Source: Isoetes taiwanensis (lineage: Eukaryota; Streptophyta; Lycopodiopsida; Isoetales; Isoetaceae). From it: DNA of 64,000 nucleotides. Position numbers and translations under genes: made by a program. Under the pieces are notes generated by a model. The model was not told the DNA's origin. It did not search any database and saw only the letters and a list, made by a program, of their open reading frames with translations. Positions 21,850 through 33,339 of this stretch are shown here, piece after piece; the stretch's first letter is position 1; each line of letters opens with the position of its first letter. The DNA is taken from the NCBI GenBank assembly GCA_021234155.1, contig JAJEKV010000061.1, positions 7,673,013 to 7,737,012 on the forward strand. The letters are read 5' to 3'.

Positions 21850-24550
21850 ACATATCTCATATTTTATATCATATTTTGCATACCCATATTTTAAACTCCT
21901 CTAAAGTGGTGTGCATAAAGGTAGAAAAACCCATAAAGTAGGGACGTCCAAAGTTTTGTTGTTCTCGTGCATGGTGTTCCCATATGTGACTAAGGTTCAC
22001 ACATATCATATTTTCAACCCCCACATATTTTTACACATATATTGCATTAATGTGTTTGGTTAGCTCTAATGCTACACTAAAGGAGCATGTTGTTTACGAT
22101 TATGATAGAGAGGCATTCAATGCTACAACCAATATTCTGCATTTATGATAATCCGTTAACAATGTTCAAGTATGGTATGCTTCATTTTTTCTTTAAACTG
22201 ACTTGCTAGCTTCAAATGGACCTAAATGAATGTGATACTCTAGCCTTCAATGAAACTGATGTTATCATCACTTGATCAGAAAAGCATTTTGAGAATCTTT
22301 TTTTTTTTTTTTTTTTTTTTTTTGAAATGGAGAATGTAATATGAGTAGAAAATGGCTTTGTGATTTCCAATTTAAATTAGTGGGGCTATGTGCAATCGTT
22401 TGGTTAGCATCAAGAGCTTATCACTGTTTAGAATGATAACCCCGATTATATGCAACACACATAGTATCCAGCTAGACTTGATGTTTGGCAAGTTTGTAAT
22501 GGGGTCAGTCTAAGCAGTCAAGAGTTAGGAATGTTAGAGAAGAGAAGTTATGCTTAGAGGAATCAATTCATGCACTGCTACAACTTCTAATGTACACAAT
22601 GATTGCATCGTAGCAAGTAAACCCATGACAGATTGTCTATTGACATCATCCAACTTGTAGTTACAGATGATGTCCTGCGATCAATCCTTTGAAACATGTT
22701 AGTGTGCTACATTTTTTTCCATGCGATTCATTAAATAAATGCATGCCGAGTTTTTCTCCATTTACATCAACTGTCATTTTAAATTTCTTTGGTTATCTGT
22801 TAACGCCACTAATGCAATTTTGTCTACGAGCAAACAAAAAAAACCCTCTTAACCAATAAAGAAAAAACCCTCCAAGAATAACTCCCCCTCTATGCGCTCA
22901 CATTCTATTCTAATGCAACTTTGCACAAATCTGGAGCATATAAGCAATTCATGAACGACTTTGACGAACAGATGTTTCTGTGGACGACTTTGACAAACAG
23001 ATGTTTCCTATTAGAATTTAAGTAAGTTCATTGTCCAGTTTTTCTAGAATCTATTAGAGTTTAATGTTCTTTTTCAGATTTTCCATAGCAAATACGATTT
23101 ATATAGCAAGAGGAAACAAGGAGTGGATGTAGAAAGCCTGATAAGGAAACCATTGTAAGTTGCACAAACAAGTGAAAGCTAAAATTATTAGTGGTTTATG
23201 GCCCCCCTTACCTAAATCATAGCAATAAACCAAATAAGCAAATTACCATAAAAAACCATGATGGTGAATCATAATCCTAAACTAGCAAAACAAAACATAC
23301 ACAATAACCACATTGTGTAACTAGAAGTGGTTATTCAACACATTAACCCACTTAGTGATATTAACTTATTATAACAAGAAATTTATCGCGGCGAACATTT
23401 CTCTTTGCCACACAGCTCCATTATTCCACCATGCCAAGCTTGAGAAATTTCCCCACTGGGCGAAATATGAATTCATAATTCTGAAAGAGTGTAAAAGGTT
23501 TTCTTTTGAGTATTGATGTTGTTTCTACATTGAGTATCAGGGGTTGTTTCTACACCATCTTGTGGGGTGGCAAAAACCTTTGGTACATTAACAAACATCA
23601 AGACATATGCAATACCATATAATTGTATATCTTTTGTAGCTTGCAAATGGGTTCTTGCACTAATACATAATCTTGCATGACAACCTCTTATTCAGTTCAA
23701 AAAGCAGAACTATGTCTCTATGCTCACTTAATATGCTTTTCATAGCAATGTGCATTATTTGCTCATGGATGAGTCTCTTCTGCTCTAAAAGTTGTCAAGC
23801 TGAACCAGGGATATAGATGGCTACATCAGAATTGAGTATGCTATTGTGATATTGGAGAAGCCAAAGAAAAGAGGATCAAGTTAAGTAAAAGATGTGCAAC
23901 GCGCACACATAATAGATGTATTGACGAAAAAAGGTCCGAGACAAGGTTCAGATAAAGTGCAGTTGGACATAACATTTGAAAATTTTGGCTTATAGATTTT
24001 GTCGTCATAAGCTTTTTGGATGGCAAAACAATGGCTTTTCTTGATCATCCAACAATGCAAAAGATTTGGGCAATGTAATGCTTATCCAAAGACAAATTTT
24101 CAACGAAGACTATACACACTCATGACGTGGAGGACTTCCGCCTCCACTATCTATATCTCAACAAGTTTTACACCATGAATGCAACATTGAGCCATCATTC
24201 CAGCTAGATGTTAGCCGATAATTATACACTGGACATCTGTTATGTTGCCTCAGCCATTAATCAATGCAGATGGGATGGGGCTGTCAAAAAATTAAGAAAA
24301 GAAAAACTAATCCGTAGCTTTAAGTGTTAAACATCAAAAGCTTTGAATTAAATCTCACTTGTTCTCAGCTACTCCAGGAACACACTGCAAGTTCATTTTC
24401 TATCCCCATTATTGTCCCAATGAGTATTCTTTTGCATAAACTCATAAGAAGGGTCAGAAAAATTTCTTTCTACAGACTTGGCAGAAAATCGAAAAGATCT
24501 ATAAAATATCAAGATCATAAACTTGATTATCACTTGAGATGCCTGATTTA
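21850..24550. other. Long AT-rich stretch without genes
   Basis: No frame over about 80 codons and no known motif. Notable points are a 26-nt T-run at 22,298-22,323 (possible poly-A of a minus-strand retroposon) and a 29-bp duplication at 22,955/22,984 (acgactttga..aacagatgtttc). Confidence 0.5.
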
Positions 24551-24559
24551 TCCTTAACT

Positions 24560-25530
24560 GGTGCCCACTTTAGTTTTTTCTTTTTGTCTTAATTTATTAG
24601 CCTGAGCTAATGCTGCTTCAAGCAAGCCCTTGACTTTTGGATCTAACATGGTCATGTCCAAACCAAATGCTCGGCAGTCTTTGGATTAAGAAGGGCTGTA
24701 CAATGGGAGTATGTAATATGGAATACGGGATATGAAATGTGCAGTATACCTGCATTCCAACATTATATTTAAGCAGAACTTTGGTATTGCTTTAATGAGA
24801 AATAGAGATCTCAACATATACCCAAAGGAATCTCTTTGGTGCCGATTTGCTCCATGCAAGTAGTTTCCCCATGGCTTCAGAAGATCTGGCACTAGCAACA
24901 TAATGCAATGTAGTGTTTGTGCTTCTATTTCCTGGCCATAAATTTCCAAATGGATTTAAAAGTCAATTTGACATGTAACATGTTTAAAACTTATAAATTG
25001 AGAAACATTGAGAAATGTGATGTGTAAGCACTTGTAAGAACTAGACGTAGTACTTGGTGAAGCCAAAGGTCCATTCTTTAGCACGTTTTGCCAGATGCCC
25101 TGGTTTCGTAGCTAGATAAAGTGATGTAACATTCTTGCAGTATCTTATATTGTTTATCGAACCTTTTGTTAACCTCCAAATAATCGTACCCATCACTATG
25201 AAGATTAAAAAGCCATAGAATCCAATCGATTAGCTCTATAGAGCTCTCAATTTGCAGAGCAAAGGCTGCAGAGAAAATTGATGCTCACTGCTCTCCACCT
25301 TTGCTCAACTTACTTGCAGTTTTTTCTCCATCTCTTGCTTTGCCACCAGCCTCATCTGCTTAAGCCAAAGTTCATAATGGCCTCTTCCCCTTGCTTCGAA
25401 AACTGCTCTTCTTTTCCTTGTTGCACATCTGCGCATTATATATAATGATGCAGTATGGATTCGCCGAGATGCCCATCCTTGGACATCAAACTGTGAGTGC
25501 TTAGAACTTCCACGTATATTTTTTGCCACA
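24560..25530 (-). pseudogene. Ankyrin-like gene remnant
   Basis: Minus-strand pieces in different frames look like ankyrin repeats and a linker. One is S-K-D-G-H-L-G-E-S-I-L-H-H-Y (about 25,435-25,480). Another is N-T-T-L-H-Y-V-A-S-A-R-S-S-E-A-M-G-K-L-L (about 24,855-24,915). A third piece, L-D-P-K-V-K-G-L-L-E-A-A-L-A-Q-A-N-K-L (about 24,585-24,645), is a helical segment. The T-x-L-H and A-x-x-G-x-x-E-x-x-x-x-L-L patterns are those of the ankyrin fold. Pieces are separated by stops and frame changes, so either introns remain or the gene is dead. I cannot assign a subfamily. Confidence 0.35.
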
Positions 25531-25671
25531 TTTCTATTCCTCCTTCAAACTATCTCGCATTTATGGACCAGAGTTGAGAAACATGCATTTCCTGCATGCC
25601 CCAGCAGCCCCAAAACAAACCTATGGCCTACACAAAAAGTAACCTATGGCATCAGCTGTTTTGCATGTGGC

Positions 25672-26887
25672 TTGTTGCCGCAAACAGCTGATTTCCGGAC
25701 TGGTTCGGATGTCATGGCTCCTGCCAGACAGGTTGATGGGGGATCGATTGAGCCTCATGGCTTGGGGCTGAAGCCAAGGGAGATGGCGAGGAGGAAGAAT
25801 CCTCCAGTAAAGGGGAAGGGCGCGGGTCTCGGCATGCATGAAGAGGCGCGAGCTATAGGAAGTGGTATGCAATTGGTGGCAGAGATGAGGGAGCTCTTGG
25901 AATCCCCTTCGGTTGAGAGGTATGTGGATTGCTCTTCCTCTCAATTTAATTATGAGACTCCAGTAGATTGTGTTTTGGAGACTCCGGTGTTGATTCCATC
26001 AAGCATGCCCCCTTTGGAAACTGGATCTGTGATGCCCTCTTCCCCTGTGCTTGGGAAGGGATCACTTGCTGGTGATGCGCGCTCTTCTAGGGTGCATGTA
26101 GCTGATGTGCCTCCTGGGGTGCCCCTTGATACCTCTCAGGGTGCCAGGGTGGCAGCCCCAACTCCTGTGCGCCCGGCCGGGCGGAGCAATGACACTGTTG
26201 CTCGCATCACTCGGCCGGGGTTTTCAGATTGGATCAAGCGCAAGGCTCCGGGATGTAGGACTGCCCGTGTTCAAGAGGCTCTGAAATTTGTGGAGGATCA
26301 TCACTCTGTTGACCTGCAGGCAGCTCTTCCAGAGACTCCATGGATAGATATTGATCATACCAAGCATGTTCAGGCCATTGAGAATCTAGTTTCATTTGCG
26401 GTATTGGGCTACTTCACTGGGTTACATATTGGACACGAGGAGGTTTGGCTCTTAACTTGCCGGACATATCGAGGCGGATTGGTTTGCCAGTATCGATCTC
26501 TACGAAATTCCTACCAAATAATTTCTTCATAATCATGTTTGAGGCTGAATCTTCCCGCGGCAATTGGTTAGTCGTGGGTGGATACTTTGGGTGAATCTTA
26601 TGTGTTGTATCAAGATATATCCCGGCCAATGTCCACCAGTTCTTTGACGTGTTAAAATCCGTGTTGGTTTGTGATCGGGATCTTCCTCCCGATCCGATGG
26701 TGCCTGATTTCTTGGTTTCTATGGCTAATGGTCTGGGTGTATATTTGGCTCATTCTATTGTGCAGGTCCCCAAGATCTGTGTTGCTCTGCCTGCTTTGCA
26801 GCCTATGCCCACTTCTCTTCCAGTGCGTAGTGGTCCTTGGCATTTTCTCTTCCGATTGAAGCTTTTGAATGGCTCTGAGATCCGGCG
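25672..26887 (+). pseudogene. LINE ORF1, N-terminal and RRM-like/DUF4283-like part
   Basis: An open frame of 286 codons (25,672-26,532) has a Pro/Ser/Gly-rich N-terminus. It contains the phrase F-S-D-W-I-K-R-K and, shortly after, R-T-A-R-V-Q-E-A-L. It then breaks by frameshift near 26,480. Downstream frames continue with L-P-N-N-F-F-I-I-M-F-E-A-E, an A-N-V-H-Q-F-F-D-V-L segment, A-N-G-L-G-V-Y-L and P-K-I-C-V-A-L. That is the order of landmarks in the RNA-binding (DUF4283-like) domain of plant LINE ORF1 proteins. In LINEs this protein packages the element RNA. A stop follows G-Y-F-G (about 26,590). The zinc-knuckle part would lie beyond the hAT insertion but is not clear. Confidence 0.65.
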
Positions 26888-26896
26888 GATGTGTCC
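26888..26896. repeat. Target-site duplication of the hAT element, left copy
   Basis: The string gatgtgtcc directly precedes the left terminal inverted repeat and recurs at 30,462-30,470. One base is shared ambiguously with the element end, giving an 8-bp duplication as is standard for hAT elements. Confidence 0.9.
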
Positions 26897-26911
26897 AGGG
26901 TTCGGGAAACT
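26896..26911. repeat. hAT left terminal inverted repeat
   Basis: Reads cagggttcgggaaact and pairs with 30,447-30,462 at 14 of 16 positions. The CAGGG start is usual for hAT ends. Confidence 0.88.
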
Positions 26912-27166
26912 TTTTAGTATCAAAGGGAAAATTTCCTGTAACTTTAAACAGAACTTGCTAATTGCTTAATCTTGCCTACCATTTCCTGTAACATAAAAAC
27001 CAGCAAGTTTTTTTTCCTATAACCATAAAATATAAACGGAAACAAAGTTTTTATATTGAATTATATTCTCATTGAGATCAAATAAAGACTAGAGTAAATT
27101 CAAGAACAAATTTGCTGCAATATTTTCATAACAGAAATTATTATAGTGTCAAAAGTTCATTCGAAT

Positions 27167-29426
27167 TCACTCCATTTCTTCAATGTCACTTTCAGAGCCA
27201 ATATTGGCATTACTTTGGACTGCACTAGTGCTTGAACATCCTGAAAATATGTGTCTATATTTTGTACCAGCTCTCCAATGACGGATAGAGTCATCAAAAT
27301 CAAATTCATCAATTGCTTCCATTGGTGGACCTTCAACTACAACCCTTAACAACGCATCAAGTCCTGTTGTTTGTAATCTATTCCTATATTTATCCTTGAT
27401 ATGATTCATATGGTTGAATCCCTTTCCACAGATAAGTACTTGAGCACCTCAACCATGGCAATTGTTGCCAACTTTGCTAATTCAGCATACTTATCTTCTC
27501 TCAAGCATCTTTTGAGACGCAGGACTAATTGACCAAGTGTCCAAAAAGATTTATTCCTTGCCATTCATTACTTGCTTGTATTTTAAACTTTTCAATTCCA
27601 TCCTGATTTTATCTTCTAAATAAGACTATCAAATGTAATCCCACCAACAACACGAGGTTCCCCATAAAATTTCAGTAACTGGTTGAGCTCGTCTAACCCA
27701 AATTCCTTTAATTCCCTCGCAGCCCGCGGAACATATGCTGGTGAAAGGATCTTAAAGCATGATAGAATTTCTTGCTCAAAGAACCTTTCATCTAAAGCAT
27801 CTAAGACACATTTAGAAAATACCTTCTGAAATTCAATGGCATCCAGTAAATCATTTCCTTCAACATCTCTAATTAATTCAACGCTTCGATACATGTTTCC
27901 TTTGATGGCACCTCTAAGTGCTCCAAGCTATCCTTTCGGGGTGCCAAAATCAGGAATGACCGGATAGCCTTTGATGTCTTTCAAATACCCATTTAAATCT
28001 AAAATGCTTACCTCATCTAGAAATTCCAATTCAATATACTTCTTTGTTGTCTTCACGAGGCTGCCAATTGCTGTCACATCCACCCAATCTTTCTGAAAAT
28101 CCAAACTCAGGATAGACAAATGCTTCAAAATGTCAGCCAAAAAATGTAATATATAAACAACCTTGAATTCTCTAAGCTCTTGATAGATATTAGCAATTGT
28201 CTTTGAATACCAACATAACAGGTTCAAATACTTCACATAGCTTTTTGGACAAATAAGGTTATGTCTCACGAGCCACCCGGTTGTGCTAATATTCTCAAGT
28301 CTAAGTGTGGAATATGCAAGCTCCTCCTCAAGTTCTCTTAGATAACGTCCCCTTAGACTGCTATTTGAGAAATAAGTGGCTGCTCCATTGATAAGCTTGT
28401 CGATCTTCTCACAAATCAGCTTGCAGCTTGGATGCTTGGCAATTGAAGCAACACATAAATTGGTTCTATGCGCGACACAATGAATGGATGTCATGTAAGG
28501 ATGCTGCTCCTTCAATCTAGTCGCCACTCCAGTTCTGCAACCAATCATAATAGCAGCTCCATCAGACCCAAAGGCAACCATTTTCAGCAAATCTAACTTG
28601 CTTTTGTTAAGTTTATCATGAATGGCTGCTACAATAGTCTTTGCATCAGCTTGTGGCAGGGACAACATGCCTAAGAAAGCCTTCTTTGGCTGGAATTCAT
28701 CGAGATAAGTAGCATAAAGAATTAAGTTTTGGGTCACACTAATATCAGTGGACTCATCCACCATTATGCCAAACCATGGGCTTAAGTTTATCTTCTCCAA
28801 CAATTTCTCTTCTAATGATTTACTAATGCAGTTCAAGAAATCGCTGCAAGCTTTATCATCATTTATGCGTAATGGAGCAACCAATCCACAACCTCAAGTA
28901 AATGTACCATGAGTAATGAACTTTCTATAAGCCAAGCTCTCTTTTCCTATGAAATAAGCACATTTAAATAGATTGACCAGCTCTTTGTCAACAGATTCTT
29001 CTTCTTTTTCTCCACTTTATGCAATGCATTTTTCCTCGATGTTGCCACCAAGAAGCATGCCTGCTGGTCACTCAAAGATGTTCTCTAAAAGCGACGCCCT
29101 TAAGTTGGTAGAACCTTCCTTACCAAATGCACTTCGACATTTTCGATCTTCCTTCTACAAGATATGCAATAAGCTCTACCATTGTCATGGTTAAACCGCG
29201 AACCAATCATTATCATCTAACCGTGATTCCTTCCACGCTTTTTGAGCTTGTTTTATCCTTTCATGTTCAAAGATTAAGCTCTTGATTTGTGGAGTGACAT
29301 AGTACTAGCAGCATCAACAAAAGGTGTATGAACTGTTTCCATGGCACGAACATCTCGCTTAAATCCTATCATTTGCAAAAGAGATGTTTGAGTCTTCTTT
29401 CTAGCAGTTCCATGTTGTCGCTCCAT
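27167..29426 (-). pseudogene. hAT transposase pseudogene (DUF4371/ZNF862-like)
   Basis: The minus-strand start (ATG at 29,426-29,424) gives M-E-R-Q-H-G-T-A-R-K-K-T-Q-T-S-L-L-Q and leads, through frame changes, into R-L-D-D-N-D-W-F and a TTF-type zinc-finger-like stretch with G-K-E-G-S-T-N-L-R (about 29,105). The main open block (28,884-27,928, 318 codons) has V-D-E-S-T-D-I-S-V-T, S-D-G-A-A-I-M-I-G and I-H-C-V-A-H-R-T-N-L, the conserved DUF4371 motifs with the acidic and His residues of the RNase H-like transposase core. Then come 27,894-27,616 (L-K-I-L-S-P type block) and 27,409-27,167 (C-terminal hAT region, M-N-H-I-K-D-K-Y-R-N-R-L). Stops at about 29,080, 29,030 and 28,895 and at least three frameshifts kill it. 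Confidence 0.88.
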
Positions 29427-29589
29427 TGCGTAATATTCTCAAACAAAAAATATATATATGCCATTAGTTTGACAAATCAGATGCCATTGAACAATTAATA
29501 CTGTTCATTCTTGTTCTAGAATGACAGCTTATTTTCCCTCTGTAATTACAAATGTATAAATACAAGATTACGTAAAATGAGTAGTATCT

Positions 29590-30045
29590 ATCAAATAGCA
29601 CTCACGCTTTTCTACTATTTTTGAATAAAAATGTAAAGTTGAAATGCACAAAGATCCACGAATTTTACTGTTCTAGAACTAAAATATAAAGTAAAAAATG
29701 CTGCCCATACCCTTGTTGATGATAGGAATCGTGGAAGCGATTGCAAACATGAAAGAATGTTCGGATTTGGCTAACAAGTAGTAGCTGCTTATACTTTGTG
29801 TAAGATGATAGTTATCTGCCAAGAAAAATCAGATATGTAAAAATATAAGAATATAGAAAAATGAGCAGTGCCAATGAGCAAGTAACCACGGTTTTACCAT
29901 TCTTGCATTCAAATGCAATACACAAATGCATAGCATCACGATTTTTTACTGTTGCACTAAAATGTAAAGTAGAAATATACCATGTTGATGATAGAAATTG
30001 TGAAGAGATAGGAGTAATAAAAAGAATGTTTAGATGTTTGAACAC
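29590..30045. repeat. Subterminal direct repeats inside the hAT element
   Basis: Two diverged copies of a ~110-bp block share, in order, actaaaat.taaagta, aaat, ttgttgatgatag.aat.gtg and aaagaatgtt, at about 29,668-29,765 and 29,953-30,035. A partial third (aaaaatgtaaagttgaaatgcac) lies near 29,628-29,652. Subterminal repeats are binding sites for transposase in several hAT elements; here that role is inferred. Confidence 0.6.
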
Positions 30046-30446
30046 TTGGTATTGACTTGAGAGCAGCATGTAGCGAGAGAGTATCAGACGAAAATCCCAC
30101 TCCATATTGCTCTCAAATAAACACCAAGCAGTAAAACCAAAACATTCAAACATCAAATCTGGCCCCTTCTTCATCATAGGCTCCATCTCTGCCGCTGCTT
30201 TGCTCCAAAACATAAGAAAGAAAAACTAAAAACCCTAAAAGTAAAAAACGTTTTACCTAAAGCCAAAATCGAAATTAGCCTATCATAAATATTTCCGTCA
30301 TTTCACTGCTCCAGCTCTTTTTCCACCAAAAAAATCCACCGCTCGATTTCCGTGAAACCCAAAAATATAAGAGGAAGAGGATCCGCCTATTTTAATGATA
30401 AGGGGTTTTTTTCTTAATTTAAACGGGATACTTACAATGGTTCTCT

Positions 30447-30462
30447 AATTTCCCGCACCCTG
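30447..30462. repeat. hAT right terminal inverted repeat
   Basis: Reads aatttcccgcaccctg on +, the imperfect reverse complement of the left end. It is followed directly by the target duplication. Confidence 0.88.
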
Positions 30463-30470
30463 ATGTGTCC
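30462..30470. repeat. Target-site duplication of the hAT element, right copy
   Basis: Reads gatgtgtcc, identical to 26,888-26,896. LINE sequence resumes immediately after. Confidence 0.9.
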
Positions 30471-31044
30471 ATCTATTGTGCTACCATCGACCGCTGATGA
30501 TCCCGCTGGTGCTTGTGATGTGGTAGGGGGTGCTTGCTTATAGGGGTCCGGGATTCCTCCTCCCTCGGCAGGCAACAGTGCAGGACCGGTGGTGCAATGG
30601 AGTGGAGTTGGACGAGGTGGTATAGATGGGAGAGGTGGTGGTGTGGTTGGGAGAGGTGGTGTGGGACGAGGCCTGGGGTGATTGCCGGGCCGGCCGCCCA
30701 TTGGATGGCGGGCTAGGGGACGCCGTGGCTCGGGGGAGGCCTGCATGATTTGGTTGTGGCTAGGTCCGAGGAGGGTGGTTGTGGGAGGGGCTGGTGATCC
30801 TGCTGGGGATGTCCCCAGAAGCTGGCATGTGCCGAAAGCATGAGGTGGCCGGAGCAGCCCGGCTGGAGGTAGAGACTAGTGTGGCCTATGACTCTATGGA
30901 GGTGCCCGGGGACTTCCAACAACACGAGAGCGGGCCGTGGGTCACATTGCCGCGGATTAATCCTCCCGCCTCGATGATGACTCGTGGGAGTGGGCTGATG
31001 GCCCGTGGGTAGGCATGTGGGATCGACACTTTCCTCCGGGAGGG
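30471..31044 (+). pseudogene. LINE ORF1 C-terminal part after the hAT insertion
   Basis: The sequence is GC-rich again, like 25.67-26.88 kb. In one frame it is strongly Gly/Arg-rich (G-R-G-G-I-D-G-R-G-G-G-V-V-G-R-G-G), a low-complexity basic tail plausible for a nucleic-acid-binding ORF1 product. Stops are frequent. No intact zinc knuckle was found. It ends just before the ORF2 start. Confidence 0.5.
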
Positions 31045-31900
31045 ATGAATAGGTCGGTCCTTAGTTGGAATCGTGGGGGGCGGTCCTCTAGTAGTAAGAG
31101 GGCCCGCGGTTTGGCACTCGCGCTAAGGCCCCGATATTGTTTGCATTCGGGGAGCATAAGTGTCACAGGGGTGATATGTCCAGGCTCATGAATATGGTTG
31201 GTAGGCAGTTTGCCTCTATTGCTTCTTCTTCTGGACGGACTAGTGGGGGTACTCTTATTGCTTGGAGGATGGATGTACAGGTCACGTAATCACTGCAGCT
31301 GCATGTGCTTGGCCTGGGTGGGCAATAATTAAGTGGTTGGAGGGAGGGCAAGAGTGGGGATTGTTAATGTTTATGCCCCTAATCAGCCTTCTCGGTGGGG
31401 GTGCTTTGTGGGCCACAGTCCCGGGAATAAGTTCTGCAGCCCCGGGTGGGTTGCGTGTGTCGCTTTGGTTGTTTGTAGGGGGGGACTTCAATATGGTAGA
31501 GCGAGTAGAGGATCGCCTGGTTCGGGAACCCAGTTGTGCATGGGTTTGAGAGGGACCGGTGGTCTCGCTTTGTTGCGTGGATTTGGCCTTGGTTGAGGTC
31601 CCTCGGGACTTGTCTTTCATCTATTGTAATAGGCAGATTGGTGTGGGCCGGGCGTATGCTAGGCATGACCGGTGCTATGCTTCCCCATGCGCATTGGATG
31701 GTGTGCCCTCTTTGCGCCGGAGTAACATTCTGTCTACCTCCATTTCTGATCATTACCCTCAGGTTGTGTCCGGGTGGTGCGGTTGCCTCTCGGCCCTCTG
31801 GGGACGGTGTTCCGCTTTTGAACCCGGCTTTCCGGACCGATGCGCATTTCTCGCCCGGCCAGAGGTTGTGGCTTGATACCTTTTCATCTCCGGGAAGGGT
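31045..31900 (+). pseudogene. LINE ORF2: apurinic-like endonuclease domain
   Basis: It starts M-N-R-S-V-L-S-W-N-R-G-G (ATG at 31,045), the usual L-S-W-N-x-x-G opening of plant LINE endonucleases. Further landmarks in shifting frames are V-N-V-Y-A-P-N-Q-P-S-R (about 31,360-31,395), G-G-D-F-N-M-V-E-R-V-E-D-R (31,478-31,517, containing the catalytic D-x-N) and S-D-H-Y-P near 31,746 (the terminal S-D-H motif). The enzyme nicks target DNA for priming. Stops and frameshifts separate the blocks. Confidence 0.85.
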
Positions 31901-32299
31901 ATGTCCGGTATGGTGACCGCTGGGCTGTGGTGAAGCGCTTTGCCAAGGTCTTTTGGTAGGCGGCGTGTGCAGCAGAGTTTGGTGGAGTTGCATGGTCTCT
32001 ATCGAGTTGGAGAAGATTCAAGCGCTCAGCCTCGATGGCATTAGGGAGAATGCAAGTTGTTGCAGCCGTATTGTTGCTCGAGAAGGTTAAAGTGCAGGAG
32101 GCACGCGGTGAAGGTGGCCCTTACCTGGTTGAAGAAGGGGACACAAGTTCGCCGGGTGTTCTTCTTGAGCAACTAGGCAAATGGCGATATATGCAAAGAT
32201 CTATGGCGCCCCTTGCTGCAGGTTCGATGGCCGACTTTGGAGGATCCCCGCTGATTTGCAGAGGTATGTGCATGCTCATTTCTCGTGGTTTTTTCAAGA

Positions 32300-33160
32300 C
32301 AACACACTCTTCCCTATGAAGCGAGAGATGCAGGAGCTTGTTTTGGGGGTTAAGCCATCTATTCTACCTCATCAATGGAGAGCTTGGAGCACGAGAGCTC
32401 TCCGCAGAGGATTTAACGGAGGCATGTATGTGTATGGCCAAGGATAAATGTCCGGGCTGGATGGCATTCCTGTGGGAGTTCTTTTTCGCACTTATTGGGA
32501 GTGGGCTGGTGAGTCCGCGGTACCGTGTGTATCTTGAGTTTCGCAGCCTTCTCAAATGGATAGGATCTTTGAATACCGCATGCATTTCCTTGATTCCTAA
32601 GGTTAAGCAGCCTTCTACTATTAATGATTGAGGCCTATCTCCTTGTTGTCCTCGTGGTATAAGATTATTGCAAAAGCCCCGCAGAGAAGTTGGAAGCCGG
32701 TGTTGACTTCTTCCATTAGTAGGGTGCGACTTATGAGGGCCTTTATTGGGCCAGAGAACAGCAGTCAAGGCATTGCCTATCTTAAGCTTGACTTTGCCAA
32801 AGCTTACGATAGTGTCCGTTGGGGAGTTCTTGTCCGCCATGATGTTAGCATTAGGCTGTGGTCCACGCTTTTAGAGACAGTCATGAAACCGCATAGGTTA
32901 GCATGGGCTACGGTGGTGTGTCAGGTGAACCCCCTCACTTTTTCTCCTTAGGCGAGGGGTGCGCCGGGTGCCCTTTGGCCGCTTTTTGTTTTACGATTGT
33001 GGGAGGCACCGCCTCGCTTGTTTTTGGCTGCAGTGGAGGAGGGGGTGGTGGATGGGCTTTGGATGCGGGGATGGTCGCCGCCAGATTATTAACCGCTTGC
33101 CGATGACACTTTTCCTCTTCTTGGTGGCGAAGATAGGAATTTATGGAATGTGAAGGGTTT
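32300..33160 (+). pseudogene. LINE ORF2: reverse transcriptase domain
   Basis: Conserved blocks, in order, are C-I-S-L-I-P-K-V (about 32,583), R-P-I-S-L-L-S-S-W-Y-K-I-I-A-K (32,629-32,673), Y-L-K-L-D-F-A-K-A-Y-D-S-V-R-W (32,778-32,822) and the catalytic box as L-A-D-D-T-F-L-F-L (about 33,094-33,120, normally F/Y-A-D-D). These are the RT motifs 2 to 5 of L1-like elements. The frame changes between blocks and a stop precedes R-P-I-S, so the enzyme is dead. Confidence 0.88.
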
Positions 33161-33339
33161 GTCGGATACTTTCTCCCTTGGCCTCGGGCATTCTTCTGAA
33201 TTGGGGTAAGTGTCTCGCATTATGGGCCCAACCGACCGCCCTCCCCCTTGTTTGGCTCTATTCCCTTGGAAGGTGCTTCAAGGTAATGTGGAGGGTGTGG
33301 GATGAGATTTTGCAGGGGTTGCGTAAAACACCTCAATTG

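Larger units (their letters stand above)
26896..30462 (-). mobile_element. hAT superfamily DNA transposon, complete ends
   Basis: The element is 3.57 kb. Its ends are imperfect inverted repeats: cagggttcgggaaact on the left and, read inward on the other strand, cagggtgcgggaaatt on the right (14 of 16 matching). An 8-9 bp duplication (gatgtgtcc) flanks it. Inside, the minus strand encodes a decayed transposase with DUF4371-like and dimerisation-like motifs. Ends, duplication length and protein agree on hAT. It sits in ORF1 of the LINE, so it inserted after the LINE. Confidence 0.92.

Noticed and set aside
22298-22323. 26-nt T-run as proof of a LINE or SINE on the minus strand
   Set aside because: No LINE-like coding or SINE-like polymerase III boxes are seen to its right. 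A simple homopolymer is equally likely.
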